From an uncultured Clostridia bacterium (lineage in GTDB: Bacteria; Bacillota; Clostridia; Oscillospirales; QAKW01), in contig CALXGU010000007.1 of assembly GCA_944387905.1 (NCBI GenBank), forward strand, positions 1-20,163: a stretch of 20,163 bases of DNA, read 5' to 3'. This document shows, one piece after another, positions 1 to 6,762 of this stretch. Every line of letters starts with the position of its first letter. Position 1 is the first letter of the stretch. A program made the translations under genes and the position numbers. The notes under the pieces were generated by a model, which worked only from the letters and a program-made list of their open reading frames with translations, was not told the DNA's origin and searched no databases.

Positions 1-1039
1 CCTTAGCATGTTCTGTTAGCTTGTCTATTTCTTTTCGCGTAAGCTTTGCGGCGCCGTTCTTTACATTTATCGCACGCACGCTCCCGCCGCCGCTTACAGC
101 GCCTGAAAATACCGCAAATCCACAGTCTTTTACCGCGTCTGTTATATCGGTTATTTCCATGCCGAAGCGTATGTCAGGCTTATCCGTACCGTAACGGTTC
201 ATTGAATCGGCATATGTCAGCCTTGGCAGCGGAAGCGGGATATCCACATCAAGAACATCTTTGAATACACGCTGAAGATATCCCTGTCCGATCTCAAGAA
301 CGTCTTCCATATCTACAAATGACATTTCAAGATCTATTTGTGTAAATTCCGGCTGTCTGTCCGCTCTCAGATCCTCATCCCGAAAACAGCGAGCAAGCTG
401 CATATAACGGTCAAAGCCCGCAACCATTGACAGCTGTTTGTACATCTGCGGGGACTGAGGCAGAGCATAAAAGCTGCCCTTATGGACACGGCTCGGCACG
501 ATATAGTCGCGAGCCCCCTCAGGCGTGGATTTTATAAGCATCGGAGTCTCTATCTCTATAAATCCGTTTTCATCAAAATAATCGCGCGTCACCTTTGCTA
601 TCTTATGGCGAAGCAGTATGTTTTTCTGCAGATCGCTGCGGCGAAGGTCAAGATATCTGTACTTAAGCCTCAGCTCCTCGTTTACATTACTGTTTTCCAC
701 TATCTCAAACGGCGGAGTCTCCGATTTGCCCAGAATTTTTATTTCCTGCGCAGAGATTTCAAGCGCGCCCGTAGCTAGATTGGTATTTACAGCGCCGCCG
801 CGCTTCTGCAGCACACCCGTGACCTCCAAAACGTACTCGCTGCGGACCTTGAAAGCTGTATCAAAAGCGGCTTTGGAGATATTTTCATCAAACTGCAGCT
901 GTATTATCCCGGTCCTGTCGCGCAGATCTATGAATATAAGTCCGCCCAGATCACGCATTCTCTGTACCCAGCCGCATGCCGTTACAGTCCGGCCTATAAG
1001 TTCTTCTGTAAACTCACCGCAATAACATGTTCTTTTCAT
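1..1039 (-). CDS. aspS: Aspartyl-tRNA synthetase, N-terminal 346 codons (cut by window edge)
   Basis: Class II aminoacyl-tRNA synthetase that charges tRNA-Asp in the cytosol. The visible part starts MKRTCYCGEF and holds the N-terminal OB-fold anticodon-binding domain (about residues 1-105, with GWVQRMRDLGGLIFIDLRDR), then the catalytic core with motif 2 (ARCFRDEDLRADRQPEFTQI), and ends inside the bacterial GAD insertion domain (FAVFSGAVSGGGSVRAINV). Bacterial AspRS is usually about 590 residues, so roughly 240 C-terminal residues lie left of base 1. The ATG overlaps the hisS stop in an ATGA tetranucleotide, so translation is probably coupled to hisS. Residue 31 is Leu; non-discriminating bacterial AspRS enzymes, which also charge tRNA-Asn, typically have His there, so a discriminating enzyme is inferred. 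Family assignment is secure; specificity is not proven. Confidence 0.97.
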   Translation of the reverse strand, partial: MKRTCYCGEFTEELIGRTVTACGWVQRMRDLGGLIFIDLRDRTGIIQLQFDENISKAAFDTAFKVRSEYVLEVTGVLQKRGGAVNTNLATGALEISAQEIKILGKSETPPFEIVENSNVNEELRLKYRYLDLRRSDLQKNILLRHKIAKVTRDYFDENGFIEIETPMLIKSTPEGARDYIVPSRVHKGSFYALPQSPQMYKQLSMVAGFDRYMQLARCFRDEDLRADRQPEFTQIDLEMSFVDMEDVLEIGQGYLQRVFKDVLDVDIPLPLPRLTYADSMNRYGTDKPDIRFGMEITDITDAVKDCGFAVFSGAVSGGGSVRAINVKNGAAKLTRKEIDKLTEHAK

Positions 1040-2298
1040 TCTTTTGTCATCTCCGTAATAAACTGAAAATCTATATCTTTGATATTGACTTGGCGCTGCA
1101 CTTTTGTTTTCATATTCTTTACCGTTACTATGCCTTTATCGAGCTCATTGTCGCCAACGACCATACTGCACAGCGCGCCGGTTTTATCGGCATATTTCAT
1201 CTGCGCTTTCAATGACCTGTCCATAATATCATATTCTACCGCCGCGCCGCTGCGTATCAGTTTCTGAGCAATAAGCGCAGATTCAATCCCGGCACGCTGA
1301 CCCATTGATGCGATATAAAGATCCGGCACCGGCTTTTGTATATTCTCACAGTCCAGAAGCAGCATTATTCGCTCAAGTCCCATCGCAAATCCTATGCCCG
1401 GATAAGACGCGCCTCCCAGCTGCTCTGTCATACCGTCGTATCTGCCTCCGCCGCACACCGTGCCCTGCGCGCCTATACCGCCGCTGACAAATTCAAAGAC
1501 CGTACGGTTATAATAATCCAGCCCGCGCACGATAAATGGATCGACCGTATATCCGATGCCCATGCCGTCAAGCAGCTCTTTGAGCTGTCTGAAATGGTCG
1601 GAACAGTCACTGCATAGATAATCAAGTATTTTAGGTGCGTCTGCGGATATGCTTTTGCAAATATCGCTTTTGCAGTCGAGTATACGCATGGGGTTTTTGT
1701 ACAGACGCTCATTGCAGGTCGGACAGAGCCTGTCCTTTTTATCCTCATAATAGCGTATTAACGCGTCACGGTACTGCGCCCTGCATTTTCGGCAGCCGAT
1801 TGAATTTATCTTGAGCTCTATGTCCTTGATGCCCAGTTCACTGAAAATATTATACGGAAGTGATATCACCATGGCGTCCGCCGCAGCTGACACCGCGCCG
1901 AACATCTCTATTCCGTACTGCGAGAACTGCCGCAGCCTGCCCTTCTGAGGCTTTTCATACCGAAAGCAGTTTATGAGATAATACAGCTTTGCCGGCATCG
2001 GCTCATTAAAAAGTCCGTTCTCTATAAAAGAACGTACGACTCCTGCCGTGCCCTCCGGACGCAGCGTCACCGAACGTCCGCCCTTGTCCTGGAATGTATA
2101 CATCTCCTTTGAGACTATGTCTGTTGTATCTCCCACTCCGCGCTCAAATACCTCGGTATGTTCAAATACCGGTGTACGTATCTCGTCAAATCCGTACCTA
2201 CCGCTGATTTGACGTATTTTCTTCTCAAGGTACTGCCATTTATATGAGTCTTTAGGCAGTATATCCGCTGTGCCCTTGGGTGCCGTTATCAATGACAT
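1036..2298 (-). CDS. hisS: Histidyl-tRNA synthetase
   Basis: Charges tRNA-His; 420 residues, normal for the bacterial enzyme. Visible motifs in order: motif 1 region (DEIRTPVFEHTEVFERGVGD), motif 2 (TLRPEGTAGVVRSF and FRYEKPQKGRLRQFSQYGIE), a Cys-rich insertion with two CxxC pairs (CRKC, CPTC) and two further Cys around residues 165-215, the histidine-binding loop (RGLDYYNRTVFEF), GGGRYDGMTEQLGG, motif 3 (GIGFAMGLERIMLLL), and a C-terminal anticodon-binding domain. The ATG is preceded by AAGGAGAG about 10 bases upstream. It overlaps aspS by 4 bases, the usual hisS-aspS order in Firmicutes. I could not place a convincing promoter between the upstream hairpin (2332-2391) and the start, so its transcription may depend on read-through from mgsA or a promoter inside the hairpin region. 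No T-box leader fits in this short gap. Confidence 0.97.
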   Translation of the reverse strand: MSLITAPKGTADILPKDSYKWQYLEKKIRQISGRYGFDEIRTPVFEHTEVFERGVGDTTDIVSKEMYTFQDKGGRSVTLRPEGTAGVVRSFIENGLFNEPMPAKLYYLINCFRYEKPQKGRLRQFSQYGIEMFGAVSAAADAMVISLPYNIFSELGIKDIELKINSIGCRKCRAQYRDALIRYYEDKKDRLCPTCNERLYKNPMRILDCKSDICKSISADAPKILDYLCSDCSDHFRQLKELLDGMGIGYTVDPFIVRGLDYYNRTVFEFVSGGIGAQGTVCGGGRYDGMTEQLGGASYPGIGFAMGLERIMLLLDCENIQKPVPDLYIASMGQRAGIESALIAQKLIRSGAAVEYDIMDRSLKAQMKYADKTGALCSMVVGDNELDKGIVTVKNMKTKVQRQVNIKDIDFQFITEMTKE

Positions 2299-2323
2299 TT
2301 ATCCAAAACTCTCCTTTTATTAC

Positions 2324-2391
2324 AAAAACGTGCTTCCGAATTCAGGTGCGGCTGACATAACAAAGCCGCACTGTCATCTGAAGTCGGAAGC
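2324..2391 (-). terminator. Long three-tier hairpin with U-tract after mgsA
   Basis: Nested arms: 2332-2339 with 2384-2391 (GCTTCCGA/TCGGAAGC), 2341-2345 with 2378-2382 (TTCAG/CTGAA), and 2346-2352 with 2365-2371 (GTGCGGC/GCCGCAC). On the minus strand the base of the stem is followed by ACG and five T (2328-2324), a Rho-independent terminator pattern six bases past the mgsA stop. The U-tract is interrupted from the stem by ACG, so termination may be incomplete. TGACA (2353-2357) and TGTCA (2372-2376) can also pair, giving an alternative fold. Confidence 0.75.
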
Positions 2392-2396
2392 CTATA

Positions 2397-2795
2397 TTAT
2401 TTCCTTGAAATTTCGATCCAGTCCAGATCCCCTCTGTCAAGCGCCATAATAATGACCTCAGCCGTAGCGATATTTGTCGCTACCGGCACATTATGAACAT
2501 CACAGAGCCTTAAAATCCCCGTTTCCTCATTTTTACGTGTTGTTGGAGTAAGCGGATCGCGGAAAAACAACAAAACATCTATTTCATTACAGGAAACACG
2601 GGCGGCAATCTGGTCCTCAGCGCCGTTCGTTCCGCTTATCACTCGATTTATCTGAAGCCCCGTATTGGACGATATGAGATTTCCCAATGCGGAAGATGAC
2701 CATAAATTATGTTTTGACAACACCCCCGCATATGCTATGCAGAACTGTACCATCAGTTCCTTCTTTTTTTCATGAGCAAGCAACGCTATGTTCAT
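2397..2795 (-). CDS. mgsA: Methylglyoxal synthase-like protein with altered active site
   Basis: Methylglyoxal synthase converts dihydroxyacetone phosphate to methylglyoxal and phosphate in the cytosol. The 132-residue length, the N-terminus (MNIALLAHEKKKELM), FFRDPLTP and the C-terminal RLCDVHNVPVATNIATAEVI are clear family features. By alignment from memory with E. coli MgsA, His19 (here H8), Lys23, Ser65-Gly66, Asp71 and Asp91 are kept. However, the phosphate-loop Thr45/Thr47/Thr48 become Ser/Ala/Leu (WSSSALGNLIS), Asp20 becomes Glu, and the PHDPD segment carrying His98 and Asp101 becomes TRKNEE (His to Arg, Asp to Glu). One residue is inserted next to Asp71 (GAEDQ). The fold is secure; normal catalytic activity is doubtful. 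Start: ATG with AGGAGG 10 bases upstream; 19 bases after minD, so co-transcribed with it. A related clostridial order is min genes-rodA-mgsA. Confidence 0.88.
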   Translation of the reverse strand: MNIALLAHEKKKELMVQFCIAYAGVLSKHNLWSSSALGNLISSNTGLQINRVISGTNGAEDQIAARVSCNEIDVLLFFRDPLTPTTRKNEETGILRLCDVHNVPVATNIATAEVIIMALDRGDLDWIEISRK

Positions 2796-2814
2796 CCCGT
2801 TTTATCCTCCTGTA

Positions 2815-3576
2815 CTATTTGTTTTTATTTTTTCTCCAATATTTATCCAGCGGCACGCCGTGATTGCAAAGCCGCATCGCAATATTTTCAAACGGATGTG
2901 CGCATACACTTTTTGAACCGGCTACCGGTTTTCCGCTGTTTGAATATATCACGATACTGTCATCTGTCGGTACAAGTCCCAGCAGCGGCAAAGCTACGCT
3001 GTCCATCATATCGTCGACATTCTGGAGATAACCCCTGTTTATCATTGCGGGACTGACCTTATTGATCACAAGCCTTGATGGCGGATCCCCGCTGTCAGAT
3101 ATAAGCTGTACGACTCTCTGCGCATCTCTAAGAGATGTGAGATCGGGAGTGGCGACCACTATACACTCGTCACAGCAGCCTATTATATCCCGCACCCATT
3201 TGCCTACTCCTGCAGGCGCATCGATCAGAACAAAATCATAGGTCTGTCTTAGCTGCCTGCACAGCCGGGCAAAACCCTGTGCATTATAGCTGTCCGGATC
3301 CGCCTGCTGCGGCGCGGCTATAAAATGCAGCTTCGGACAGTCATCATGCCGTACTACCGCCTTTTCAATTTCGCATCTTCCGCTCAGCACGTCCGTAAAG
3401 TCATATACAGACTTATCCGTCATTCCAAGCGGGATATCTAAATTTTTCAGGCTGATATCGCCGTCTATCGCTATGACTCTTTTACCGGCATAAGCAAGCG
3501 AAAAGGCAATATTCGCGCAAAGAGTCGTCTTGCCGACGCCGCCCTTGCCGGATACAATTCCAATAATTTTATTCAT
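2815..3576 (-). CDS. minD: Septum-site-determining ATPase MinD
   Basis: ParA/MinD-family ATPase that normally places the division septum through MinC and membrane cycling. 253 residues from ATG 3576 (MNKIIGIVSGKGGVGKTT). Visible: deviant Walker A with signature lysine (KGGVGKTT), AIDGDISLKNLDIPLGM (switch I region), and Walker B (FVLIDAPAGVGKWVRDII). A GTG seven codons upstream (3597) is open in frame, but it lies about 5 bases from the predicted transcript start and has no ribosome site, whereas ATG 3576 has GGGAAG 5 bases upstream. The C-terminus ends VPLDKYWRKNKNK, basic but without the clear amphipathic membrane-targeting helix (FLKRLF-like) of typical MinD. No minC or minE is visible nearby. 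Another MinD/ParA-type ATPase role cannot be excluded. Confidence 0.9.
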   Translation of the reverse strand: MNKIIGIVSGKGGVGKTTLCANIAFSLAYAGKRVIAIDGDISLKNLDIPLGMTDKSVYDFTDVLSGRCEIEKAVVRHDDCPKLHFIAAPQQADPDSYNAQGFARLCRQLRQTYDFVLIDAPAGVGKWVRDIIGCCDECIVVATPDLTSLRDAQRVVQLISDSGDPPSRLVINKVSPAMINRGYLQNVDDMMDSVALPLLGLVPTDDSIVIYSNSGKPVAGSKSVCAHPFENIAMRLCNHGVPLDKYWRKNKNK

Positions 3577-3608
3577 AACAGCTTCCCAAAATAACACTTA
3601 ATATATAA

Positions 3609-3637
3609 ATAATATCATATATAAATGACATAGTCAA
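3609..3637 (-). promoter_or_regulatory. Sigma-A-type promoter for minD-mgsA
   Basis: On the minus strand TTGACT (3637-3632), a 17-bp spacer and TATTAT (3614-3609); predicted transcript start near 3602, giving a leader of about 26 bases before ATG 3576. The -35 overlaps the stop codon of the upstream gene. A 10-bp direct repeat, ATATATAAAT, lies at 3601-3610 and 3617-3626, bracketing the -10, and could be a protein site or simply AT-rich sequence. Confidence 0.75.
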
Positions 3638-4656
3638 ACTGTTTTTACTTCAAAAACAAGGCTTTTTGGCACATTCAAGCCGTACAGAAGTTGTTTGCAG
3701 CGATTTGAAATCAGTTTTACAAGTTCGTCTGACGGATCGGGGTTTTTGTCTGTCTGTATAGATATACGTATTTTCCTGCCGTCAAAATCACATGACACGT
3801 GTCTGCCTGTAAGCTCAGACAGCTCTTTTGACACTCGGCTGGGATACAATATGCCGAAGCCCGCGTATACGAATTCTCTGTCCGGATCGGTCTGGACTGT
3901 AAAAACCTCGGGTTTTCCGCCGTCTTCGAAATTTATCGCAGTCAGTCGGTCACACACTGCCGCGCAGACCTTTTTGCGTTTTAAAATCTTGATATCCAGA
4001 CTCTCTGTAATAAAGCATCTGTGTCCAGAATAAAACAATTCGCAAAGCAAGTCCGCGCCTGCTTTTTCATATATCGGAAGCCCTATATAGACTGAACGGC
4101 GCTGCTCAAGACTCAGCAATCTTTCAGGCAGACTGTCTTTGTACTGACTGCCGTAACAGAAAATATGACAGCCGGCTCTTGACTGATGCTTTTTTTCCAC
4201 CAGCGGATAATTATTTTTATCAAGTAAAACATCAAACGCAAACTGAGCCGGGAAGTATTGCGACTGAGGTTCCGGACCGGTATATACAGCGATATTGCAG
4301 CCGTTCTCTTGAAATATGCCGGCAAGCCTTGAAAGCTGATCGGACGGCATGACTACAACAGACGGACCGTATTGCTTTGTAAGAGCTTCAGCTTGATTTT
4401 CAGTCAGCATACTGTCCGCGCTTATACAGTCAAATCCCGCTCTGGCACACGCGAAATAAGTGCATACGGCCTGCGGACAGTTTCTAAGCAATACCGCTAT
4501 TTTCCCGCCTGACTGGTTTGTTACGCAAACGGAATTGTACACCGTATCTATCATGTCAAGAAGCTGACCGTAGCTTATCCGCTCATTCGGATTTTCAAGT
4601 GCCGTCTCATATTTATACCTGTATGAAGCAGCTTTGAATTTTTCATAATCAAACAT
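3634..4656 (-). CDS. Shortened AMP-binding (ANL-superfamily) protein lacking catalytic motifs
   Basis: 340 residues, against 500 or more for acyl-CoA synthetases and adenylation domains. Residues about 27-105 match the N-terminal part of the fold (ERISYGQLLDMID, KIAVLLRNCPQAVCTYFACA, RAGFDCISADSMLTENQAEA). Residues about 185-235 resemble the A4 region (YIGLPIYEKAGADLLCELFY) but lack its usual His. Residues about 270-338 resemble the C-terminal subdomain, with an A8-like hinge (FGILYPSRVSKEL) and NRCKQLLYGLNVPKSLVFEV. Missing: the Gly/Ser/Thr-rich P-loop (A3), the YGxTE motif (A5), the TGD motif (A7), and the terminal PxxxxGKIxR lysine (A10); the protein stops just before A10. I infer a pseudoenzyme or an enzyme with a new use; the true function is unknown. 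Start: ATG with TAAGGA 8 bases upstream. It ends 57 bases before minD on the same strand. Confidence 0.75.
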   Translation of the reverse strand: MFDYEKFKAASYRYKYETALENPNERISYGQLLDMIDTVYNSVCVTNQSGGKIAVLLRNCPQAVCTYFACARAGFDCISADSMLTENQAEALTKQYGPSVVVMPSDQLSRLAGIFQENGCNIAVYTGPEPQSQYFPAQFAFDVLLDKNNYPLVEKKHQSRAGCHIFCYGSQYKDSLPERLLSLEQRRSVYIGLPIYEKAGADLLCELFYSGHRCFITESLDIKILKRKKVCAAVCDRLTAINFEDGGKPEVFTVQTDPDREFVYAGFGILYPSRVSKELSELTGRHVSCDFDGRKIRISIQTDKNPDPSDELVKLISNRCKQLLYGLNVPKSLVFEVKTV

Positions 4657-4673
4657 AGTTTTTGTCCTTAACC

Positions 4674-4712
4674 GTAAAATAATACACCGCCGTATCCGGC
4701 GGTGTTATTTTA
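4674..4712 (-). terminator. Hairpin terminator between the membrane-protein gene and the ANL-like gene
   Basis: Perfect 8-bp stem ACACCGCC (4684-4691) / GGCGGTGT (4698-4705) with a 6-base loop, followed on the minus strand by ATTATTTT. The flanking AAAATAA/TATTTT sequences extend the stem, and a T-rich tract also follows on the plus strand, so it can act in both directions. It begins at the stop codon of the 4710-5561 gene. Confidence 0.85.
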
Positions 4713-5561
4713 ATTCAATTCTATTTCTCCGGTATCGGCTGTATTTTCACCGTCACCGTTATCCTCAGTTTCATCTACAGTTTTACATGACAGTATCATA
4801 TACCTGTAAACAGGAGTACCGGTCTCGGCGTTATAATTTTGTATGCCCATATTCTGCAATGTAATTACCACTCTGCGTATAAAATTTGCAGGATCGTTCT
4901 CGGGCGCCTCTGACGATACAAGATTGCCCTCATAGCAGTCGGCCGTGATAATATATGTATCGTTTTCGCCCTCTTCCACGCTGAGTATGTCCGGAACAAG
5001 ATAGGAATCGATATTTGCAGCAGGCACTGTATACGTCTTATTTAAAAAATTATATTTAAAGTTGCCGCATATATCTACAGATCTGTGATCGATCTTGCGC
5101 GGAAAATCAAAGCAGTAGCTTGCATACATTTCAACGTCTTTTACAGGTACCCTGAAACTGCCGTTTGAGTTATATGTATATACTCCCTGATAGTTATTGA
5201 GCGTTATTGCCTGCCATATCCCGAATGATATGATATACTCATCATTCAGATCGAGCGGATCGTCAAAATTTGGCATATCCTGCATTATAAAGTTACTCAG
5301 ATAGTTTTCAAAAAACTCGGCGCTGCCCTCTTCATAAACCACGTCAGTGCGTGACTCATATACCGAGCCGCCGTAAAGCATATTTTCGTATGCCGGATCG
5401 GTATAAATATTATTAGGCACAAAAATCCTGTAAATACTTACCGAAAGCTTTCCGATGCCGAAACATACCGCAGCGATAAATACCAGACCTACAATGAAAG
5501 TAAAGATCTTATGTCCGCGGGCTTTTAAAAAATCTGCGGTTTTGGTAAAAAATGTTTTCAA
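4710..5561 (-). CDS. Single-pass membrane-anchored protein of unknown function
   Basis: 283 residues from a TTG start at 5561. The frame stays open to a TTG at 5642, but that codon lies inside the promoter -35, whereas TTG 5561 has AAGGAG 6 bases upstream. Basic N-terminus (KTADFLKARGHK), one transmembrane segment at about residues 19-37 (IFTFIVGLVFIAAVCFGIG), then an extracellular domain of about 240 residues, so N-in/C-out by the positive-inside rule. The outer domain is rich in Tyr, Asn and acidic residues, has four Cys (CFDF, ICGN, ADCY, LSCK), and ends in an acidic tail (ETEDNGDGENTADTGEIE). I recognise no enzyme motif. It has its own promoter and terminator, so it is probably a single-gene unit. 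A cell-envelope role is inferred only from topology. Confidence 0.85.
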   Translation of the reverse strand: MKTFFTKTADFLKARGHKIFTFIVGLVFIAAVCFGIGKLSVSIYRIFVPNNIYTDPAYENMLYGGSVYESRTDVVYEEGSAEFFENYLSNFIMQDMPNFDDPLDLNDEYIISFGIWQAITLNNYQGVYTYNSNGSFRVPVKDVEMYASYCFDFPRKIDHRSVDICGNFKYNFLNKTYTVPAANIDSYLVPDILSVEEGENDTYIITADCYEGNLVSSEAPENDPANFIRRVVITLQNMGIQNYNAETGTPVYRYMILSCKTVDETEDNGDGENTADTGEIELN

Positions 5562-5613
5562 AACAGTCTCCTTATATGACGCAAAAGAAAAAGCGACAAT
5601 TTTCTTACTACAA

Positions 5614-5642
5614 ATTTTAATACCGCCGAAACAATATGTCAA
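5614..5642 (-). promoter_or_regulatory. Near-consensus sigma-A promoter for the membrane-protein gene
   Basis: Minus strand TTGACA (5642-5637), 17-bp spacer, TAAAAT (5619-5614); predicted start near 5607 and a leader of about 45 bases. It settles the start codon of the gene as TTG 5561. The -35 sits in a small inverted repeat GTCAA (5638-5642) / TTGAC (5654-5658), which could be an operator or chance. Confidence 0.85.
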
Positions 5643-5670
5643 GCGGTAATCTGTTGACTTTTTATTAATT

Positions 5671-6630
5671 TTACGCTATCAGCATAGCGGCTGCCACACA
5701 TGCCGGCATAGTAATGACGGAAATAACACTTGTAAATCCGCACACCTGCGAGGCAAGAGAAGTATCCCTATTATACTTGGCGGCAAACATAACCGTATTA
5801 TTCGCGCTGGGCGCGCTGACAAATACAGATGCCACTATAAGCAGATTTCCGGTGACTCCGCACAGTCTGAAAAGACCTGTCATCGCCAATGGTATAATCG
5901 CAAGCTTTAAAAGGGCCGTCACATATATATTCTTCTGTCTGAATGCCGCGGCAAAGTCAGCTTTTGACAGGTATGTCCCGAACATGACCATGGCAAGAGG
6001 CGTATTCATCGACGCCAGATATTCCAACGGTTGGGATATGACAGGGACAAGTTTTATCGAAAGCAAAAACAGCGGCATTCCGATAATTACCGAAAGCATA
6101 CCGGGATTTATTATCAATTTTGAAAAATTAAACTTACTTTTCCCGTCTTTGCCTGACATAAGCCAGACTCCGTGCGTAAAACAAAATAGATTAAACGCGG
6201 CAACCGCTGCAGAACAGTAAAAAAAGCCTATTTCACTGTTGCCTGTCACCGCCTGCATTACAGCGCCCGCAAGCGGAAGTCCCATATATCCCGTGTTCCC
6301 GTATACTGTGGCAAACTTATATATTTTGCTCTGATCCTCATTAGTGCGGTTGAACAGAAAAAGACTGAGTATAACCGCCAGGGCATGAAACACCACTGCA
6401 CAGCCAAACGCAGCGAAAAAACCGCCCGCGCTGCTTTTTGTATATTCCACACTTAAAAATGAATTGACTATAACACACGGTGTGATCACATAAAATAATA
6501 AATTATTGCAAAGCCGCGCGGCTCGCTCGGTAAAATACCCGAACCTGTCTCCGCAAAATCCCACCGCAACCATAACCGCTAAAATTATGACCTGCTCGAA
6601 AACAGTATAAACATTATTTAAAAACGCCAT
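5671..6630 (-). CDS. AEC-family (auxin efflux carrier-like) permease
   Basis: 319 residues from ATG 6630 (MAFLNNVYTVFEQVIILAVM). A TTG eight codons upstream is in frame, but AAAGGGAG lies 6 bases before ATG 6630. The protein is hydrophobic throughout with about 10 transmembrane segments in two halves. Family signatures: the helix-break region NLLFYVITPCVIVNSF in the N-terminal half, YGNTGYMGLPLAGAVM, and in the C-terminal half NTPLAMVMFGTYLS and ASVFVSAPSANNTVMFA. Bacterial relatives move organic acids such as malate or malonate, or are annotated simply as transporters; substrate cannot be read from this sequence. It is transcribed divergently from the zapA operon from a shared control region. 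No terminator is seen before the next gene's promoter, so some read-through is possible. Confidence 0.92.
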   Translation of the reverse strand: MAFLNNVYTVFEQVIILAVMVAVGFCGDRFGYFTERAARLCNNLLFYVITPCVIVNSFLSVEYTKSSAGGFFAAFGCAVVFHALAVILSLFLFNRTNEDQSKIYKFATVYGNTGYMGLPLAGAVMQAVTGNSEIGFFYCSAAVAAFNLFCFTHGVWLMSGKDGKSKFNFSKLIINPGMLSVIIGMPLFLLSIKLVPVISQPLEYLASMNTPLAMVMFGTYLSKADFAAAFRQKNIYVTALLKLAIIPLAMTGLFRLCGVTGNLLIVASVFVSAPSANNTVMFAAKYNRDTSLASQVCGFTSVISVITMPACVAAAMLIA

Positions 6631-6650
6631 ACTTTTCTCCCTTTCGGCAT

Positions 6651-6705
6651 TCAAGTATATTATATCGTTATATTTATGTCAAGAATATTAGTAAAATATA
6701 CTTGA
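6651..6705. promoter_or_regulatory. Candidate operator array: three related 11-bp half-sites
   Basis: TCAAGTATATT (6651-6661), TCAAGAATATT (6679-6689) and the inverted copy AATATACTTGA (6695-6705). The first and third are an exact inverted pair; the second and third form a near-perfect 27-bp palindrome with a 5-bp centre. They overlap the -10 and -35 of the AEC promoter and the -35 of the zapA promoter. The region is AT-rich and part of the similarity comes from promoter hexamers, so this is suggestive rather than proven. Confidence 0.45.
6654..6682 (-). promoter_or_regulatory. Sigma-A-type promoter for the AEC permease
   Basis: Minus strand TTGACA (6682-6677), 17-bp spacer, TATACT (6659-6654); predicted start near 6647. 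Its -10 lies within the left copy of the half-site repeat at 6651-6661, and its -35 begins in the middle copy. Confidence 0.75.
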
Positions 6706-6730
6706 AATACTATTTAATGTATTTTATAAT
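6702..6730 (+). promoter_or_regulatory. Sigma-A-type promoter for the zapA-dut-maf-mreBCD-pbp2 operon
   Basis: TTGAAA (6702-6707), 17-bp spacer, TATAAT (6725-6730); predicted start near 6737 and a short leader of about 26 bases before ATG 6763. The -35 lies in the right half-site of the 6651-6705 repeat array. Confidence 0.85.
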
Positions 6731-6762
6731 GTAAATTATAATCTGCAAAGGAAATGAAAAAA

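Noticed and set aside
482..1025. Two overlapping plus-strand open frames opposite aspS
   Set aside because: aspS motifs on the minus strand explain the conservation; the plus frames have no family features.
2299..2396. T-box riboswitch in front of hisS
   Set aside because: The gap is under 100 bases and lacks a T-box core; the hairpin looks like a terminator for mgsA.
3577..3597. GTG start extending MinD by seven residues
   Set aside because: It lies at the predicted transcript start with no ribosome site; the family starts at the MNKIIGIVSGKGG Met.
3601..3626. ATATATAAAT direct repeat as the start of a repeat array
   Set aside because: Only two copies, AT-rich, overlapping a promoter; no sign of a CRISPR or tandem array.
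5714..6220. 168-codon open frame on the plus strand opposite the AEC permease
   Set aside because: Shadow of the permease; no family similarity and no upstream signals.
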